Origin: Massilia glaciei
GTDB lineage: Bacteria > Pseudomonadota > Gammaproteobacteria > Burkholderiales > Burkholderiaceae_D
Direction: 5' to 3'
NCBI RefSeq assembly: GCF_003011895.2
Contig: NZ_PXWF02000339.1
Span: 1 to 34,132 of the forward strand
DNA length: 34,132 nt
The position numbers and the translations under genes are program-made. Below are positions 10,174 through 18,439 of this stretch, piece after piece. The notes under the pieces are model-generated. The model was given only the letters and a program-made list of their open reading frames with translations. It ran no database searches and was not told the DNA's origin. Position 1 is the first letter of the stretch. Each line of letters starts with the position of its first letter.

Positions 10174-10318
10174 AGTGCCTCCGGTGTCAGGTCGAATGCG
10201 AGGCAGGGTGATGGCCGCTCGCGCAGCATCCAGTATCGGTGCGGCGCGTTCGTCGTCGCTGAGGGGTGTCAACGCGCGCGGGTGAACCGGCGCGCCGATC
10301 TGGCGGACTTAAGAATGG

Positions 10319-10351
10319 AAAAAGGGCGGCGCCCGCGTCGCGGGGCCGCCC
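10319..10351 (-). terminator. Rho-independent terminator of the TonB receptor gene
   Basis: On the minus strand, GGGCGGC pairs with GCCGCCC (10345-10351 and 10324-10330), with extra CGCG/CGCG pairing possible in the loop, followed by TTTTT (10323-10319). It lies 35 bases after the receptor stop codon. Confidence 0.85.
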
Positions 10352-10385
10352 TCCGTCCAAGCACCGGCGCGCCGGCGCCCGGGAT

Positions 10386-12545
10386 TTAGAACTTGGCGTG
10401 CAGTGTCACCCGCAGCGCGCGCGGCGAACCGGGCGTGATGTTGTTGTCGTTGTGGGCCGAGGCGTAGTATTTTTTGTCGAGCAGGTTCTCGATGTTGGCC
10501 TGCACCTTGTACTTGGCGTCGATCTGGTAGAACACGGCGCCGTCGACCCGGGTGTAGCCGGGCAGGGTGGTCTTGGCCGCGCCGGTGCCGGCGAACATCT
10601 CGTCGCGGTAGACCAGGCCCAGTCCGGCCGCCCAGGCCGGCGTGAACTGGTAGCGGTTCCACAGCGACAAGGTGGTTTTCGGTACCTGCGCGACCGGGGT
10701 GCCGGCGGCGATGCTGCCCGATTTTTCCTCGTAGACCGATTCCTGCCACGCGAAGCCGCCCATCACGCTCCAGCGCTTGGTGAGCTTGCCGGCCAGGCCG
10801 AGTTCGACGCCCTTGCTGGTTTGCCCGGGGGCCAGCTCCGACACGCCGGCGACGGCGGTGGGGACGACGACGTTGCTGCGCTCGAGCCGGTACAGCGCGG
10901 CGGTGGCCGAGAGCTCGTCCGAGACGTCCCACTTGGCGCCCAGCTCGATGTTCTCGAACTCCTCCGGCTCGAACGCGGCGGTGCTGGCCGCCAGCGACGA
11001 CAGCTGTTCGCCCGCGCGCGGCTGGAACGCCACGCTGTAGCTGCCGTACAGCGACATCGCCTCGAACGGCTTGTAGACCAGGCCCACGCGCGGCGAGACC
11101 GGGGTGTCGGTGATCTTGATGCGGGTCGGGGCCGTGCCCGGCGCGCCCTTCTTGTCGAGGAAGTCGACGCTGAAGCGGTCGTAGCGCAGGCCGACGATGG
11201 CCTGCCATTGGGGGCCCAGTTCGATCTGGTCCTGCAGGTACACGGCCGCGACGCTCGAGGTGCCGCTGTTGACCGCGTCGGTCGGCGTGCGCGCGAAGTT
11301 GACCGGCGTGTTGACATTGCCCGCCACAGCGCTCACCGGGAATGTCGCCGCGTTCGTGAACCCGAACTTGCCGCTCATGCGCAGGTTGTCGGTCTCCTGG
11401 CGGCCCAACTCGAGGCCGGTGGAGATCTTGTGCTTGAGCGCCCCGGTCGAGACCGAGAACATCAGGTCGGTTTGGTTGAACAGGTTGCTGCGCCCGGTCG
11501 CGTTGTTGTACGCGGCCAGGGTGAGCGTGTCGTTGGTGGTGCTGACGGACGAGCTGGCATACACGTTCTGGTAGAACTTGTCGTAATCGGCGTAGCGGCT
11601 GCGGTTGCGCAGGGTCACGCCGTTGCCGAAGTCGTGCTCGAGGAGCGCGCTGAAGGCGTTCACGCGCGACCAGGTCGGGCTGTTGTCGAGGTCGCCCATG
11701 ATGGTCGACGGATCGGCATCGTACGGGCGGCGGTTTTGCGAGGCGATGCCGCGGTCGGCCTCGCGCGTGTCGCGGAAGTGCTCGTAGCCGAGCAACACGC
11801 TGGTGTTGGCGCCGGCGCGGATCGCCAGCGTCGGGTTGATGCCGGCGCGGCGCACGGTGACGCCCTCGCGGAAGCTGTCGGAGTCCTCGGCCATGACGTT
11901 GACGCGGAACGCCATTTTGTCGTTGATCGCCTGGCCGAGGTCGGCCGTGGCGCGCCGGTTGTTCCAGCGGCCCAAGGTGAGCGAACCGCCGGCGATGCTG
12001 TTCCATTGCGGCGTCTTGCTGACGCGGTTGATGACGCCGCCCGAGCCGCCGCGGCCGAAGATCATCGCGTTCGAGCCCTTGAGGGCCTCGACGCTGTCGA
12101 TGTTGTAAAAGTCGCGGAAGTACTGGACGTCGTCGCGCACGCCGTCGATGAAGAAGTCGGCGGTCGAGGCGCTGCCGCGGAACACGGCGGCGTCTCGGTT
12201 GCCCTCGCCCTGCGAGGTGACGATGCCCGGCACGTAGCGGATCACGTCGGCCATGTTCTGCATGGCCTGGTCGCGCATGAATTCCTGGGTGATCACGGTG
12301 ATCGCCTGCGGCGTGTCGCGCAGCAAGGTGTCGGTCTTGGTCGCGCTCGAGGTGGTCTTGGCCGCGTAGTTGGTCTCGGCCGTGCCGATCACCTTGACCT
12401 CCTGCAAGGTCGCGCCGTCCTTCGGCGCCGGCGCGGTTTGCGCCATGGCATGGCCGCCGACCAGCGACAGCAGCGCGAGGTGCACGGCGGCGGCGATCAA
12501 GGTGGGGCGGGTGCGTGAAGTCGGTGCGGCGTTGTCGCTTTGCAT
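10386..12545 (-). CDS. TonB-dependent siderophore receptor (catecholate type)
   Basis: 719 residues. A signal peptide ends near GHAMAQ, then a TonB-box-like and plug region (TLQEVKVIGTAETNYAAKTT, DTPQAITVITQEFMRDQAM, NMADVIRYVPGIVTSQGEG), then a 22-strand-type barrel ending in RALRVTLHAKF with terminal Phe, as in outer-membrane porin-like proteins. The plug sequence FFIDGVRDDVQYFRDFYNID resembles Fiu/catecholate receptors. Its role would be energised uptake of ferric siderophore across the outer membrane. It stands alone: no TonB, ABC permease or siderophore synthesis gene is nearby. ATG at 12545 is preferred over an upstream start because AGGTAAG precedes it and the upstream start would lie inside the Fur site. 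Promoter and Fur box lie just upstream, a terminator just downstream. Confidence 0.92.
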   Translation of the reverse strand: MQSDNAAPTSRTRPTLIAAAVHLALLSLVGGHAMAQTAPAPKDGATLQEVKVIGTAETNYAAKTTSSATKTDTLLRDTPQAITVITQEFMRDQAMQNMADVIRYVPGIVTSQGEGNRDAAVFRGSASTADFFIDGVRDDVQYFRDFYNIDSVEALKGSNAMIFGRGGSGGVINRVSKTPQWNSIAGGSLTLGRWNNRRATADLGQAINDKMAFRVNVMAEDSDSFREGVTVRRAGINPTLAIRAGANTSVLLGYEHFRDTREADRGIASQNRRPYDADPSTIMGDLDNSPTWSRVNAFSALLEHDFGNGVTLRNRSRYADYDKFYQNVYASSSVSTTNDTLTLAAYNNATGRSNLFNQTDLMFSVSTGALKHKISTGLELGRQETDNLRMSGKFGFTNAATFPVSAVAGNVNTPVNFARTPTDAVNSGTSSVAAVYLQDQIELGPQWQAIVGLRYDRFSVDFLDKKGAPGTAPTRIKITDTPVSPRVGLVYKPFEAMSLYGSYSVAFQPRAGEQLSSLAASTAAFEPEEFENIELGAKWDVSDELSATAALYRLERSNVVVPTAVAGVSELAPGQTSKGVELGLAGKLTKRWSVMGGFAWQESVYEEKSGSIAAGTPVAQVPKTTLSLWNRYQFTPAWAAGLGLVYRDEMFAGTGAAKTTLPGYTRVDGAVFYQIDAKYKVQANIENLLDKKYYASAHNDNNITPGSPRALRVTLHAKF

Positions 12546-12566
12546 GATGCTTACCTGAATAGTAAT

Positions 12567-12608
12567 GAGAATGACTCGCATTATCACTCATCAAGCGCAT
12601 TTTGGCAA
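12567..12608 (-). promoter_or_regulatory. Sigma-70-type promoter overlapped by a Fur box
   Basis: On the minus strand, TTGCCA (12608-12603), a 17-base spacer and GATAAT (12585-12580) form a good promoter for the TonB receptor. The plus-strand bases 12567-12585, GAGAATGACTCGCATTATC, match the Fur consensus GATAATGATAATCATTATC at 14 of 19 positions and cover the -10 box. This predicts iron repression of the receptor. Confidence 0.8.
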
Positions 12609-12762
12609 TGGAGCCCGCCGCGCGCGCCGCGCGGCGGGGCCGGCGCCCCACATCCCGCCGCGCCGGGGCCACGAAGAATTGCCTGGGCGCGCCATTGGGC
12701 AGGGTGGCGAAGGCGCCGCGGGGGGCGGACTAGGTGTCGCCGTTGCCGCCGATGGTCGGTGC

Positions 12763-12929
12763 CTAGGAGCCTGTCGGACTTATGGAGTCGAAGCGAAAAA
12801 AGTGCTGGGCGAGGACAGATTTTGACGATTTCGCAGTGCCAATAGCGAGCTATTGGCCGAAAAAGCGGCGAAATATCGACCGTCCAGCACTTTTTGCAGC
12901 CGACGATCCTAAGTCCGACAGGCTCCTAG
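12763..12929 (+). mobile_element. Palindromic MITE-like element, copy 1 (most intact)
   Basis: The 167-bp element is bounded by CTAG on both sides; inside that, perfect 16-bp terminal inverted repeats GAGCCTGTCGGACTTA / TAAGTCCGACAGGCTC. Further inverted segments (AAGTGCTGG/CCAGCACTT, CGATTTCGC/GCGAAATATCG) surround a central hairpin CCAATAG-CGAG-CTATTGG at 12839-12856, exactly in the middle, so the whole unit can fold into one long stem. It has no coding capacity. The right-hand CTAG contains the TAG stop codon of the PBP gene (12928-12926). Two more copies lie at 17414-17576 (inverted) and 28930-29101. Flanking CTAG may be a target duplication, as made by some IS5-group elements (YTAR target); this is inference. 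Confidence 0.8.
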
Positions 12930-15412
12930 TAGAGCGGCTCCTGCCGCGGATCGCGCGGCGCGTCGTCCGGCGGCAGCGGGATTGGCAGCGGGATCGGCTC
13001 CTGCGCCGGCACCGCCAGCTCGCCGCTGCGGGGCTCGCCATCGCCATCGCCATAGTACCCGCCGTCGCCGTCGCCATAGTCCCCGGCATCGCCCTCCGGG
13101 TCCGGCTCGGGCGGCGGCGCGCCCTCCTGCTGGATGTCGCTCGGCCCCTCCATGACCTCCTCGGGCTCCTCGCTCGGCCGCACCGGCGCCGGGCGCCCGT
13201 TCGGGAACAGCGCGGCCGCGTCGACCTTGCCGCTGGCGATCGCGGCCTTGAAGAAGTCGCCCACGACCAGGATCGCGTTGTGCCCGCCCTGGCCCCAGTA
13301 ATTGCTGCGCATCGTCACGCGCGCGTCGTTGAAGCCGACCCAGGCGCCGGCCACGAGGTCCGGGTGCATCAGGATGAACCAGCCGTCGGCGTTGTTCTGG
13401 GTGGTGCCGGTCTTGCCGGCGACGTCGCCGTGGATGCCGAAGCGGTAGCGCACGCCGGTGCCGGTGCCGCGGTTGACGACCCCGCGCATCATGTCGATCA
13501 GGGCCGCCGCCGACTCGGCCGACATGGCGCGCCGGGCCGCCTCTCCACCGAACTCGGCGAGCACCTTGCCGCCGCGGTCGGTGATGCGCGTCACCAGCAC
13601 CGGCTTGCGGTACTCGCCCTGGGCGGCGATGCTCGCGTAGGCGTTGACCATCTCGAGCAGGGTGACCGGGCTGGTGCCGAGCGCGAGCGAGGGCACGGGG
13701 TCGAGCTTGCTGTTCGTGACGCCGAGCCCGCGCGCCATCTTGACGATGGCCGGCAGGCCCACGTCCTGCATGACCTGGGCCGTGATCGTGTTCTTGGAGA
13801 ACATCAATCCCTCGCGCATCGACATCGAGTTGCCGCTGCTGCCGCTCATGTCGCTCGGGCGCCACACGGTGCCGTCGCCGGCCTTGATGTCGAGCACGGT
13901 GTCGACGTAGCGGTGCTCGGGCGAGATGCCCTTCTCGAGCGCGGCGCCGTAGACGAAGGGCTTGAAGGTCGAGCCCGGCTGGCGCTGGGCCTGCGACACG
14001 TGGTCGAACTGCCCGCGCTGGAAATCGCGGCTGCCGACCCAGGCCCTGACCGCGCCGGTGTGCGGGTCCATCGCCATGAAGCCGATCTCGAGCCGCTCCT
14101 TGCCGGTGCGCAGGCGGGCGATGAAGGCGCCGTCCTGCTTGAGCCGCCTGAGCGCGTCGGGCCCGGCCTCGCCGCCCTCGACCGCCTTGCGGTACTCGGC
14201 CGACTCGCGCACGAAGCTGTCGGCCATCTTGCGCCGCGTCTGCCAGAAATACTTGAACGGCTTGACCGAATGGTGCATCCCGGCGTACGCGGCGGTGGAC
14301 GGGGTCGAGCCCATGCCGGGCCGGCTCCATTCGACGTCGGCCACCATCTGCAAGGCGTTGCCCTGGCGCTCGACGGCGCGGTTGGCGGCCTGCTGCAGCC
14401 CGTAGTCGAGCGTGGTGTGGACGACCAGGCCGTCGAGGGCCAGGTTGTAGTCGTTCTCGTCGGCCCATTCGATGAGCCACTTGCGCACCTGCGCGGTGAA
14501 GTGGGTGTCGCTGGCGGCGCGCGTGTCCTGGCGCGAGAAATTGACGCGCAGGCGGCGCTTGACCAGCCTCTTGTGCTCGGCCTCCTTGATGATGCCGTGT
14601 TTGAGCATCTGCCCGAGCACCACGTTGCGCCGCTTGAGCGAGCGCTCCGGGTTCGACACCGGGTTGTAGTAGTTGGTGCCCTTGAGCATGCCGACCAGCG
14701 TGGCGCTCTCGAGGATGTCGAGCTTGGCGGCGCTTTTGTCGAAGTAGGTGCGCGCGGCCATCTCGATGCCGAAGGCGTTGTACAGGAACGGCACGGTGTT
14801 CAAATACGCCTCGAGGATCTCGACCTTGTTGTAGGTGCGCTCGATCTTGATCGCCGTGATCATCTCCTTGACCTTGCGGTTGATGTTGCGCGAGCGCCCG
14901 ATCTCCTCCGGGAACATGTTGCGCGCGAGCTGTTGGGTCAGGGTCGAGCCGCCCTGGGCGTCGCCGCCGATGGTGTAGACGATCGCGCCGATCGTGCGCT
15001 TGAAGTCGATCCCGCTGTGCTTGAAGAAGCGGTGGTCCTCGGTCGCGACCAGGGCGGCGATCACGTGCGGGGAGATCTGGTTGATCGTCACGCGCTCGTG
15101 CACGCCCTGCTCGAAGCTGGCGAGCTCCTTGCCGTCGGCCGAGACGATGACGGTGGCCTGGGCCGCGCGCGCCTGGCGCAGGTCGCGGATGCCGGGGGTG
15201 CCGGGAATGAGGATCAGCACGTACAGCAGCAGCAGCGCGAGCACGGCGGCCATGCCGAGCAGGCCGACGAGGATGTTGCGCTTGAGCGGCGGATAGCGCA
15301 TCAGCCAGGCGCGCAGGCGCGCGCTGGCGGTGCGCACCCGCTCCAGGGTGGCGCCCGCCAGGCGCCGCAGTTGGGTGCCGATCCGCATGGTCAGCTTTTG
15401 ATTGTCGTCCAC
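12926..15412 (-). CDS. Penicillin-binding protein 1A family bifunctional peptidoglycan synthase
   Basis: 828 residues. A cytoplasmic N-terminus is followed by one membrane anchor (about 47-70). The GT51 glycosyltransferase domain carries EDHRFFKHSGID with catalytic Glu125 and GGSTLTQQLARN. The transpeptidase domain has S481-TFK, SKN (538-540) and KTG (666-668). It polymerises glycan strands and cross-links peptides on the periplasmic face. The C-terminal tail (about 740-828) is low-complexity, with Pro/Glu-rich parts and DGDGGYYGDGDG runs, and is probably unstructured. The start is GTG at 15412 with AAGG 7 bases upstream; ATG at 15388 is an alternative. The stop TAG forms the outer CTAG of the palindromic element, so the last codons may have been reshaped by the insertion. 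No lipoprotein activator gene is nearby. Confidence 0.92.
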   Translation of the reverse strand: MDDNQKLTMRIGTQLRRLAGATLERVRTASARLRAWLMRYPPLKRNILVGLLGMAAVLALLLLYVLILIPGTPGIRDLRQARAAQATVIVSADGKELASFEQGVHERVTINQISPHVIAALVATEDHRFFKHSGIDFKRTIGAIVYTIGGDAQGGSTLTQQLARNMFPEEIGRSRNINRKVKEMITAIKIERTYNKVEILEAYLNTVPFLYNAFGIEMAARTYFDKSAAKLDILESATLVGMLKGTNYYNPVSNPERSLKRRNVVLGQMLKHGIIKEAEHKRLVKRRLRVNFSRQDTRAASDTHFTAQVRKWLIEWADENDYNLALDGLVVHTTLDYGLQQAANRAVERQGNALQMVADVEWSRPGMGSTPSTAAYAGMHHSVKPFKYFWQTRRKMADSFVRESAEYRKAVEGGEAGPDALRRLKQDGAFIARLRTGKERLEIGFMAMDPHTGAVRAWVGSRDFQRGQFDHVSQAQRQPGSTFKPFVYGAALEKGISPEHRYVDTVLDIKAGDGTVWRPSDMSGSSGNSMSMREGLMFSKNTITAQVMQDVGLPAIVKMARGLGVTNSKLDPVPSLALGTSPVTLLEMVNAYASIAAQGEYRKPVLVTRITDRGGKVLAEFGGEAARRAMSAESAAALIDMMRGVVNRGTGTGVRYRFGIHGDVAGKTGTTQNNADGWFILMHPDLVAGAWVGFNDARVTMRSNYWGQGGHNAILVVGDFFKAAIASGKVDAAALFPNGRPAPVRPSEEPEEVMEGPSDIQQEGAPPPEPDPEGDAGDYGDGDGGYYGDGDGEPRSGELAVPAQEPIPLPIPLPPDDAPRDPRQEPLY

Positions 15413-15537
15413 TTTGCTACCTTACACGTCGTTGTTCGTTGTTTGAATGCAGTGGGCAAGTATAGCCGAGCGTGGTCGAAACGCACTCGAAAGTTGCTCG
15501 CGCGCACCGCCGGCGCGGGCCGGGCGCGCCGCGCGGC

Positions 15538-16404
15538 TCAATCGAGCAGCCACAGTTTCTTGCGCGTGAGCGGGGTTTGCTCGGGCAGCAGCGGGTTGTC
15601 GAGCTCGACGACCCGGCGCGAGCGCAGCGCCGAGCGCGCGAGCTCGGCGTCGTGGAACTGCTTGAACAGGCGGTCGAACGCGCCGTCGGCGAGCATCGCC
15701 TCGAGTCCGCGCTCGACGTCGCGCGCGAGCGCGTGGTTGTCCTTGTGGACGAAGAAATAGATCGCGCTCGGATAATGGAGCACCACCGACGGCGCCACCG
15801 ACAGGCCCTCGCCCTCGAACCGGGCGGCCTCGCGCCAGACCTCCCCGATCGAGCGCGGGAAGTAGTCGACCCGGCCGCTGAGCAGCATCGGAAAAGTCGA
15901 GTCGTAGCTCGCGCTGCCGTAGGCCTGGAAGCCGTTGGCCCGCAGGATGGCGAGGTCGGGCCAGTCCCGGACCTGCACCGCGAGCAGGCGTTTGAGCGCG
16001 GCGCCGTCGCGGTGCGATTCGAAGCGGGCAAGGTCGGCGTCGCGGATCAGCAGCAGGCGCCAGCCGATCAGGCCCTTGTCGATGGGGATGCGGATCGGCA
16101 GCAGCTTCTGTTCGCGCTCGCGCGACGTCATGGTCCAGACCACGTCGATGGCGCCGCCGTGCTCGAGCTCCAACAGGGCGCGGCGCTGCTGCATCGGCAT
16201 GCGCGCCGGGCGCGCGGCGTACTTGGCGCCCGAGTAGGCGAGCGCCCGCCGCAGGAGTTGTTCGGGATATTCGCCGCGCACGTCGCCCGCGCTGCCCTCG
16301 ATGGGATAGGCGACCCGGGCCGGCGCCGCCGCCACCGCCGCCGGCGCCGCCGCGCCCGCGTGCAACAGCAACACCGCCGCCGCGCACCAGGCGCGCAGCC
16401 TCAT
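15538..16404 (-). CDS. Periplasmic substrate-binding-like protein B (SBP_bac_3-like), tandem paralogue
   Basis: 288 residues with an N-terminal signal peptide rich in Ala. Shares with the upstream gene the block TM[TS]REREQ, then LPIRIPIDKGLIGWRLLL, and the segments FDRLFKQFHDAELARS and a C-terminal TRKKLWLLD. The fold expected from these features is that of family 3 extracellular solute-binding proteins. Its ATG at 16404 overlaps the stop of the upstream paralogue by four bases (ATGA), so the pair is translationally coupled; a GTG four codons upstream is less likely. No ABC permease or ATPase gene adjoins it, so it may act in sensing or with distant transporter parts. Ligand unknown. Confidence 0.75.
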   Translation of the reverse strand: MRLRAWCAAAVLLLHAGAAAPAAVAAAPARVAYPIEGSAGDVRGEYPEQLLRRALAYSGAKYAARPARMPMQQRRALLELEHGGAIDVVWTMTSREREQKLLPIRIPIDKGLIGWRLLLIRDADLARFESHRDGAALKRLLAVQVRDWPDLAILRANGFQAYGSASYDSTFPMLLSGRVDYFPRSIGEVWREAARFEGEGLSVAPSVVLHYPSAIYFFVHKDNHALARDVERGLEAMLADGAFDRLFKQFHDAELARSALRSRRVVELDNPLLPEQTPLTRKKLWLLD

Positions 16405-17273
16405 TCGAACAGCCACAATTGTTTGCGCGCGAGCGGGGTCCGCTCCGGCAGCACCGGGTTGCCCAGCTCGAAGATGCGGCGCGATTTGAAATCCGATTTT
16501 CTCAGGGCCTCGTCGTGGAACTTGTAGAACAGGCGGTCGAACGCGCCGTCGGCGAGCATTTTTTCAAGGCCAGCCTCGAGGTCGCGCCCGAGCTCCTTGT
16601 TGCCCTGATTGACAAAAAAATACATCGCGGCCGGGTAGTGCAGGCCGACCCCGGGCGCCACCGACAGCCCGCGCGCACCGAAGCGCGCGATCTCGCCCCA
16701 GACCTCGCGCACCGAGCGCGGGAAGTAGTCGATGCGCCCGCCGATCAGCATCGAAAACGACGATTCGTAGCTCGAGCTGCCGTACACCTGGTAGCCGTTG
16801 GCCTCGAGGATCGCGCGGTCGGGCCAGTCGCGCCCCTGCACCGCCGTCAGCGCCTTGAGTTCGGCGTTGCCGGTGATGGCGCCGAATTTGGCCTGGTCGG
16901 CGTCGCGCACGAGCAGCAGGCGCCAGCCGATCAGGCCCTTGTCGATGGGGATGCGGATCGGCAGCATTTGTTGTTCGCGCTCGCGCGTGGTCATGGTCCA
17001 GAGCACGTCGATGATGGCCCCGCGCGCCAGCTCCGAGACGGCCCGGCTTTGCTGCATTGGCAGGCGCGACGGCCTGGTCTGGTATTTGCCGCCCGAGTAG
17101 GCCAGCGCCGCCGCCAGCAGTTGCTCGGCGTAGACGCCGCGCAGGTCGGCGCTGCTGCCCTCGGGCCGCGGGAAGACGACCGTGGTCGGGGCGGCGCCGG
17201 CATTGGCGCACAGCAGCGCGGCCAGCACGGCGGCGCGGCGCAACAACTGCCTGTTCGCGCAAGAGAGCATCAT
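16401..17273 (-). CDS. Periplasmic substrate-binding-like protein A (SBP_bac_3-like), tandem paralogue
   Basis: About 290 residues: signal peptide MMLSCANRQLLRRAAVLAAL and onward to ANAGA, then a two-lobed binding-protein-like sequence nearly collinear with paralogue B (VYAEQLLAAALAYSGGKYQ versus EYPEQLLRRALAYSGAKYA). Gene duplication in place is the simplest explanation. The start at 17273 is chosen because the signal peptide follows at once and a purine-rich GGGAAGG lies about 11 bases upstream; another in-frame ATG at 17303 has no ribosome-binding site. Upstream lies a region with inverted and direct repeats that may be the regulated promoter. Function and ligand are unknown; similar stand-alone proteins are common in this bacterial group. 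Confidence 0.75.
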   Translation of the reverse strand: MMLSCANRQLLRRAAVLAALLCANAGAAPTTVVFPRPEGSSADLRGVYAEQLLAAALAYSGGKYQTRPSRLPMQQSRAVSELARGAIIDVLWTMTTREREQQMLPIRIPIDKGLIGWRLLLVRDADQAKFGAITGNAELKALTAVQGRDWPDRAILEANGYQVYGSSSYESSFSMLIGGRIDYFPRSVREVWGEIARFGARGLSVAPGVGLHYPAAMYFFVNQGNKELGRDLEAGLEKMLADGAFDRLFYKFHDEALRKSDFKSRRIFELGNPVLPERTPLARKQLWLFE

Positions 17274-17312
17274 AGAAATCACAGCCTTCCCGTGCCCATT
17301 CATTAGTCGGTC

Positions 17313-17358
17313 GCAAGTATCTTGTATTGCGTGCAAGTAAATTGTAGCGCAATACAAG
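17313..17358. promoter_or_regulatory. Inverted and direct repeats upstream of the paired binding-protein genes
   Basis: A perfect 11-bp inverted repeat, CTTGTATTGCG (17321-17331) and CGCAATACAAG (17348-17358), encloses a 16-base loop. Overlapping it are two direct repeats 20 bases apart, GCAAGTATCTTGTA (17313) and GCAAGTAAATTGTA (17333), matching at 12 of 14 positions. A minus-strand TACAAT at 17346-17341 could be a -10 box, with no good -35. The two-helical-turn spacing suits a dimeric regulator site; this is inference. Confidence 0.5.
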
Positions 17359-17413
17359 CGCCAACGGTGCACGCGAGACGGCAAAAAATCGGGGCGCCGG
17401 CGGCCGGGCCAGA

Positions 17414-17576
17414 GAGCCAATCGAACTTGGGATGGTCGGTTGCAAAAAGCGCCGGACGGCGCAGATTGCGCCGCTTTCGCGGCCAATAGCTCGCCATTGG
17501 CGCCGCGAAATCGTCACAATCCGTCCTCGCCCGACACTTTTTCCGCTTCGACTCCCTCGGTCCGACATCCTCCTAG
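17414..17576 (-). mobile_element. Palindromic MITE-like element, copy 3 (inverted, diverged)
   Basis: Read on the minus strand it begins CTAGGAGGATGTCGGACC, continues GAGTCGAAGCGG, has the central hairpin CCAATGG-CGAG-CTATTGG (17500-17483) and ends near CAAGTTCGATTGGCTC. It is collinear with copy 1 throughout but the terminal repeats have decayed, so it is an older or degenerate copy. Its first bases CTAG supply the distal TAG stop of the dsbG-like frame. Confidence 0.72.
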
Positions 17577-18439
17577 CGCGCGAAGCGGGCCAGGTCGGGG
17601 TCGTCGTCCGGCTGCAGCGGCAGGTTGGTCAGCGCGGCGATTTCGGGCAGGTCCAGCATGCCGCTCTTGACCACGACCTTGCCCCGCTTGTCCTTTCAGA
17701 TCGTGACCGGCGTGCCCGCCAGGCCCATGCGCTGCAGCAGGGCGCCGTTGGCGTCGACGCTGGCGGCCACCGCGGGGTTGGCCCGCGCGCTCGTGCGCGC
17801 CGACGCGGTGAACGGCTTGCCCATGTCGCGCTCGAGGCGCAACAGCGCCGCGCGCGGATCGGCGTCGCCCAGCACGCCGATCGCCTTGGGCATGCTGGTC
17901 GGACCCAGCGTGGCGACCAGCACCCAGCGCACCTGCAGGCCGATTTTCTGGTAGGGCTGGAAGGCCTTCCACAACAGGTGGCAAAAGGTGCAGTTCGGAT
18001 CGATGACGGCGTAGACCACGCTCTTGGGATTGGCCAGCGTGCCCTCGGCCACGTAGGCCGACTTGCCGAGCTCGTCGAACCGGGCCCGGTGGTCGGGCTT
18101 GGGCAGGTGGCGCTCGGCGTAGCCGGCCGTCAGGACCACGCCGTCTCCGCCTATCAGGTCGCCGACCAGCAGGGTCTTGTTGTCGGCGGTCGAATAGGCC
18201 AGCGAATGGCGGCCCTGCGAACTGAGGACCCAGCCGGTCAGGCCGGACGCGGCCGGGAATTTCTTGACGACCGTGGCGCCGCGCTCGAGCGCGCGCTGGA
18301 TCGGCTTGGGATAGGCCTCGGCCGCGCCGGCCCACGGCGCCGGCGCGAGCAAACCGGCGGCCGCGGCCAGCCGCAGCAGGCCGCGCGTGGCGCGCCGCAA
18401 GCGGCGGGGAGGGTGCGGCGGCGCGCTCGGAATAGGCAT
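17573..18439 (-). pseudogene. dsbG: DsbG-like thiol:disulfide isomerase interrupted by an in-frame TGA
   Basis: The frame starts at ATG 18439 with a signal peptide, then a DsbC/DsbG-type dimerisation region and thioredoxin-like domain with DPNCTFCHLLW (Cys150, Cys153) and a cis-Pro loop GTPVTI (Pro244). At codon 248 (17698-17696) a TGA stops translation, yet the same frame continues for 40 sensible codons (beginning KDKRGKVVVKSG) to a TAG at 17575-17573. In DsbG proteins the strand after the cis-Pro loop continues into a lysine/asparagine-rich turn and a last helix, exactly what the downstream codons supply; TGG (Trp) would restore it. The shortened 247-residue product would lack the final strand and helix and probably be unstable. 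A sequencing error, a true nonsense mutation or readthrough cannot be separated here. Active-site CTFC is a variant of the usual CPYC. Confidence 0.75.

Noticed and set aside
10267-10272. TTGACA as a standard sigma-70 promoter for prkA
   Set aside because: No -10 box lies 16-18 bases downstream; ACGCGC is at the expected place. Kept only as a weak hint.
12567-12587. Upstream start codon for the TonB receptor (12587)
   Set aside because: It would place the Fur box and -10 inside the coding sequence and lacks a ribosome-binding site; ATG 12545 has both a good site and the signal peptide.
12728-12740. Another element end at ACTAGGTGTC upstream of copy 1
   Set aside because: Only CTAGG is shared; similarity ends there, so it is likely chance.
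17696-17698. TGA as a selenocysteine codon in the DsbG-like gene
   Set aside because: The position is after the cis-Pro loop, not at the active-site Cys pair, and no selenocysteine insertion hairpin is seen immediately downstream. A nonsense mutation or sequencing error is simpler.
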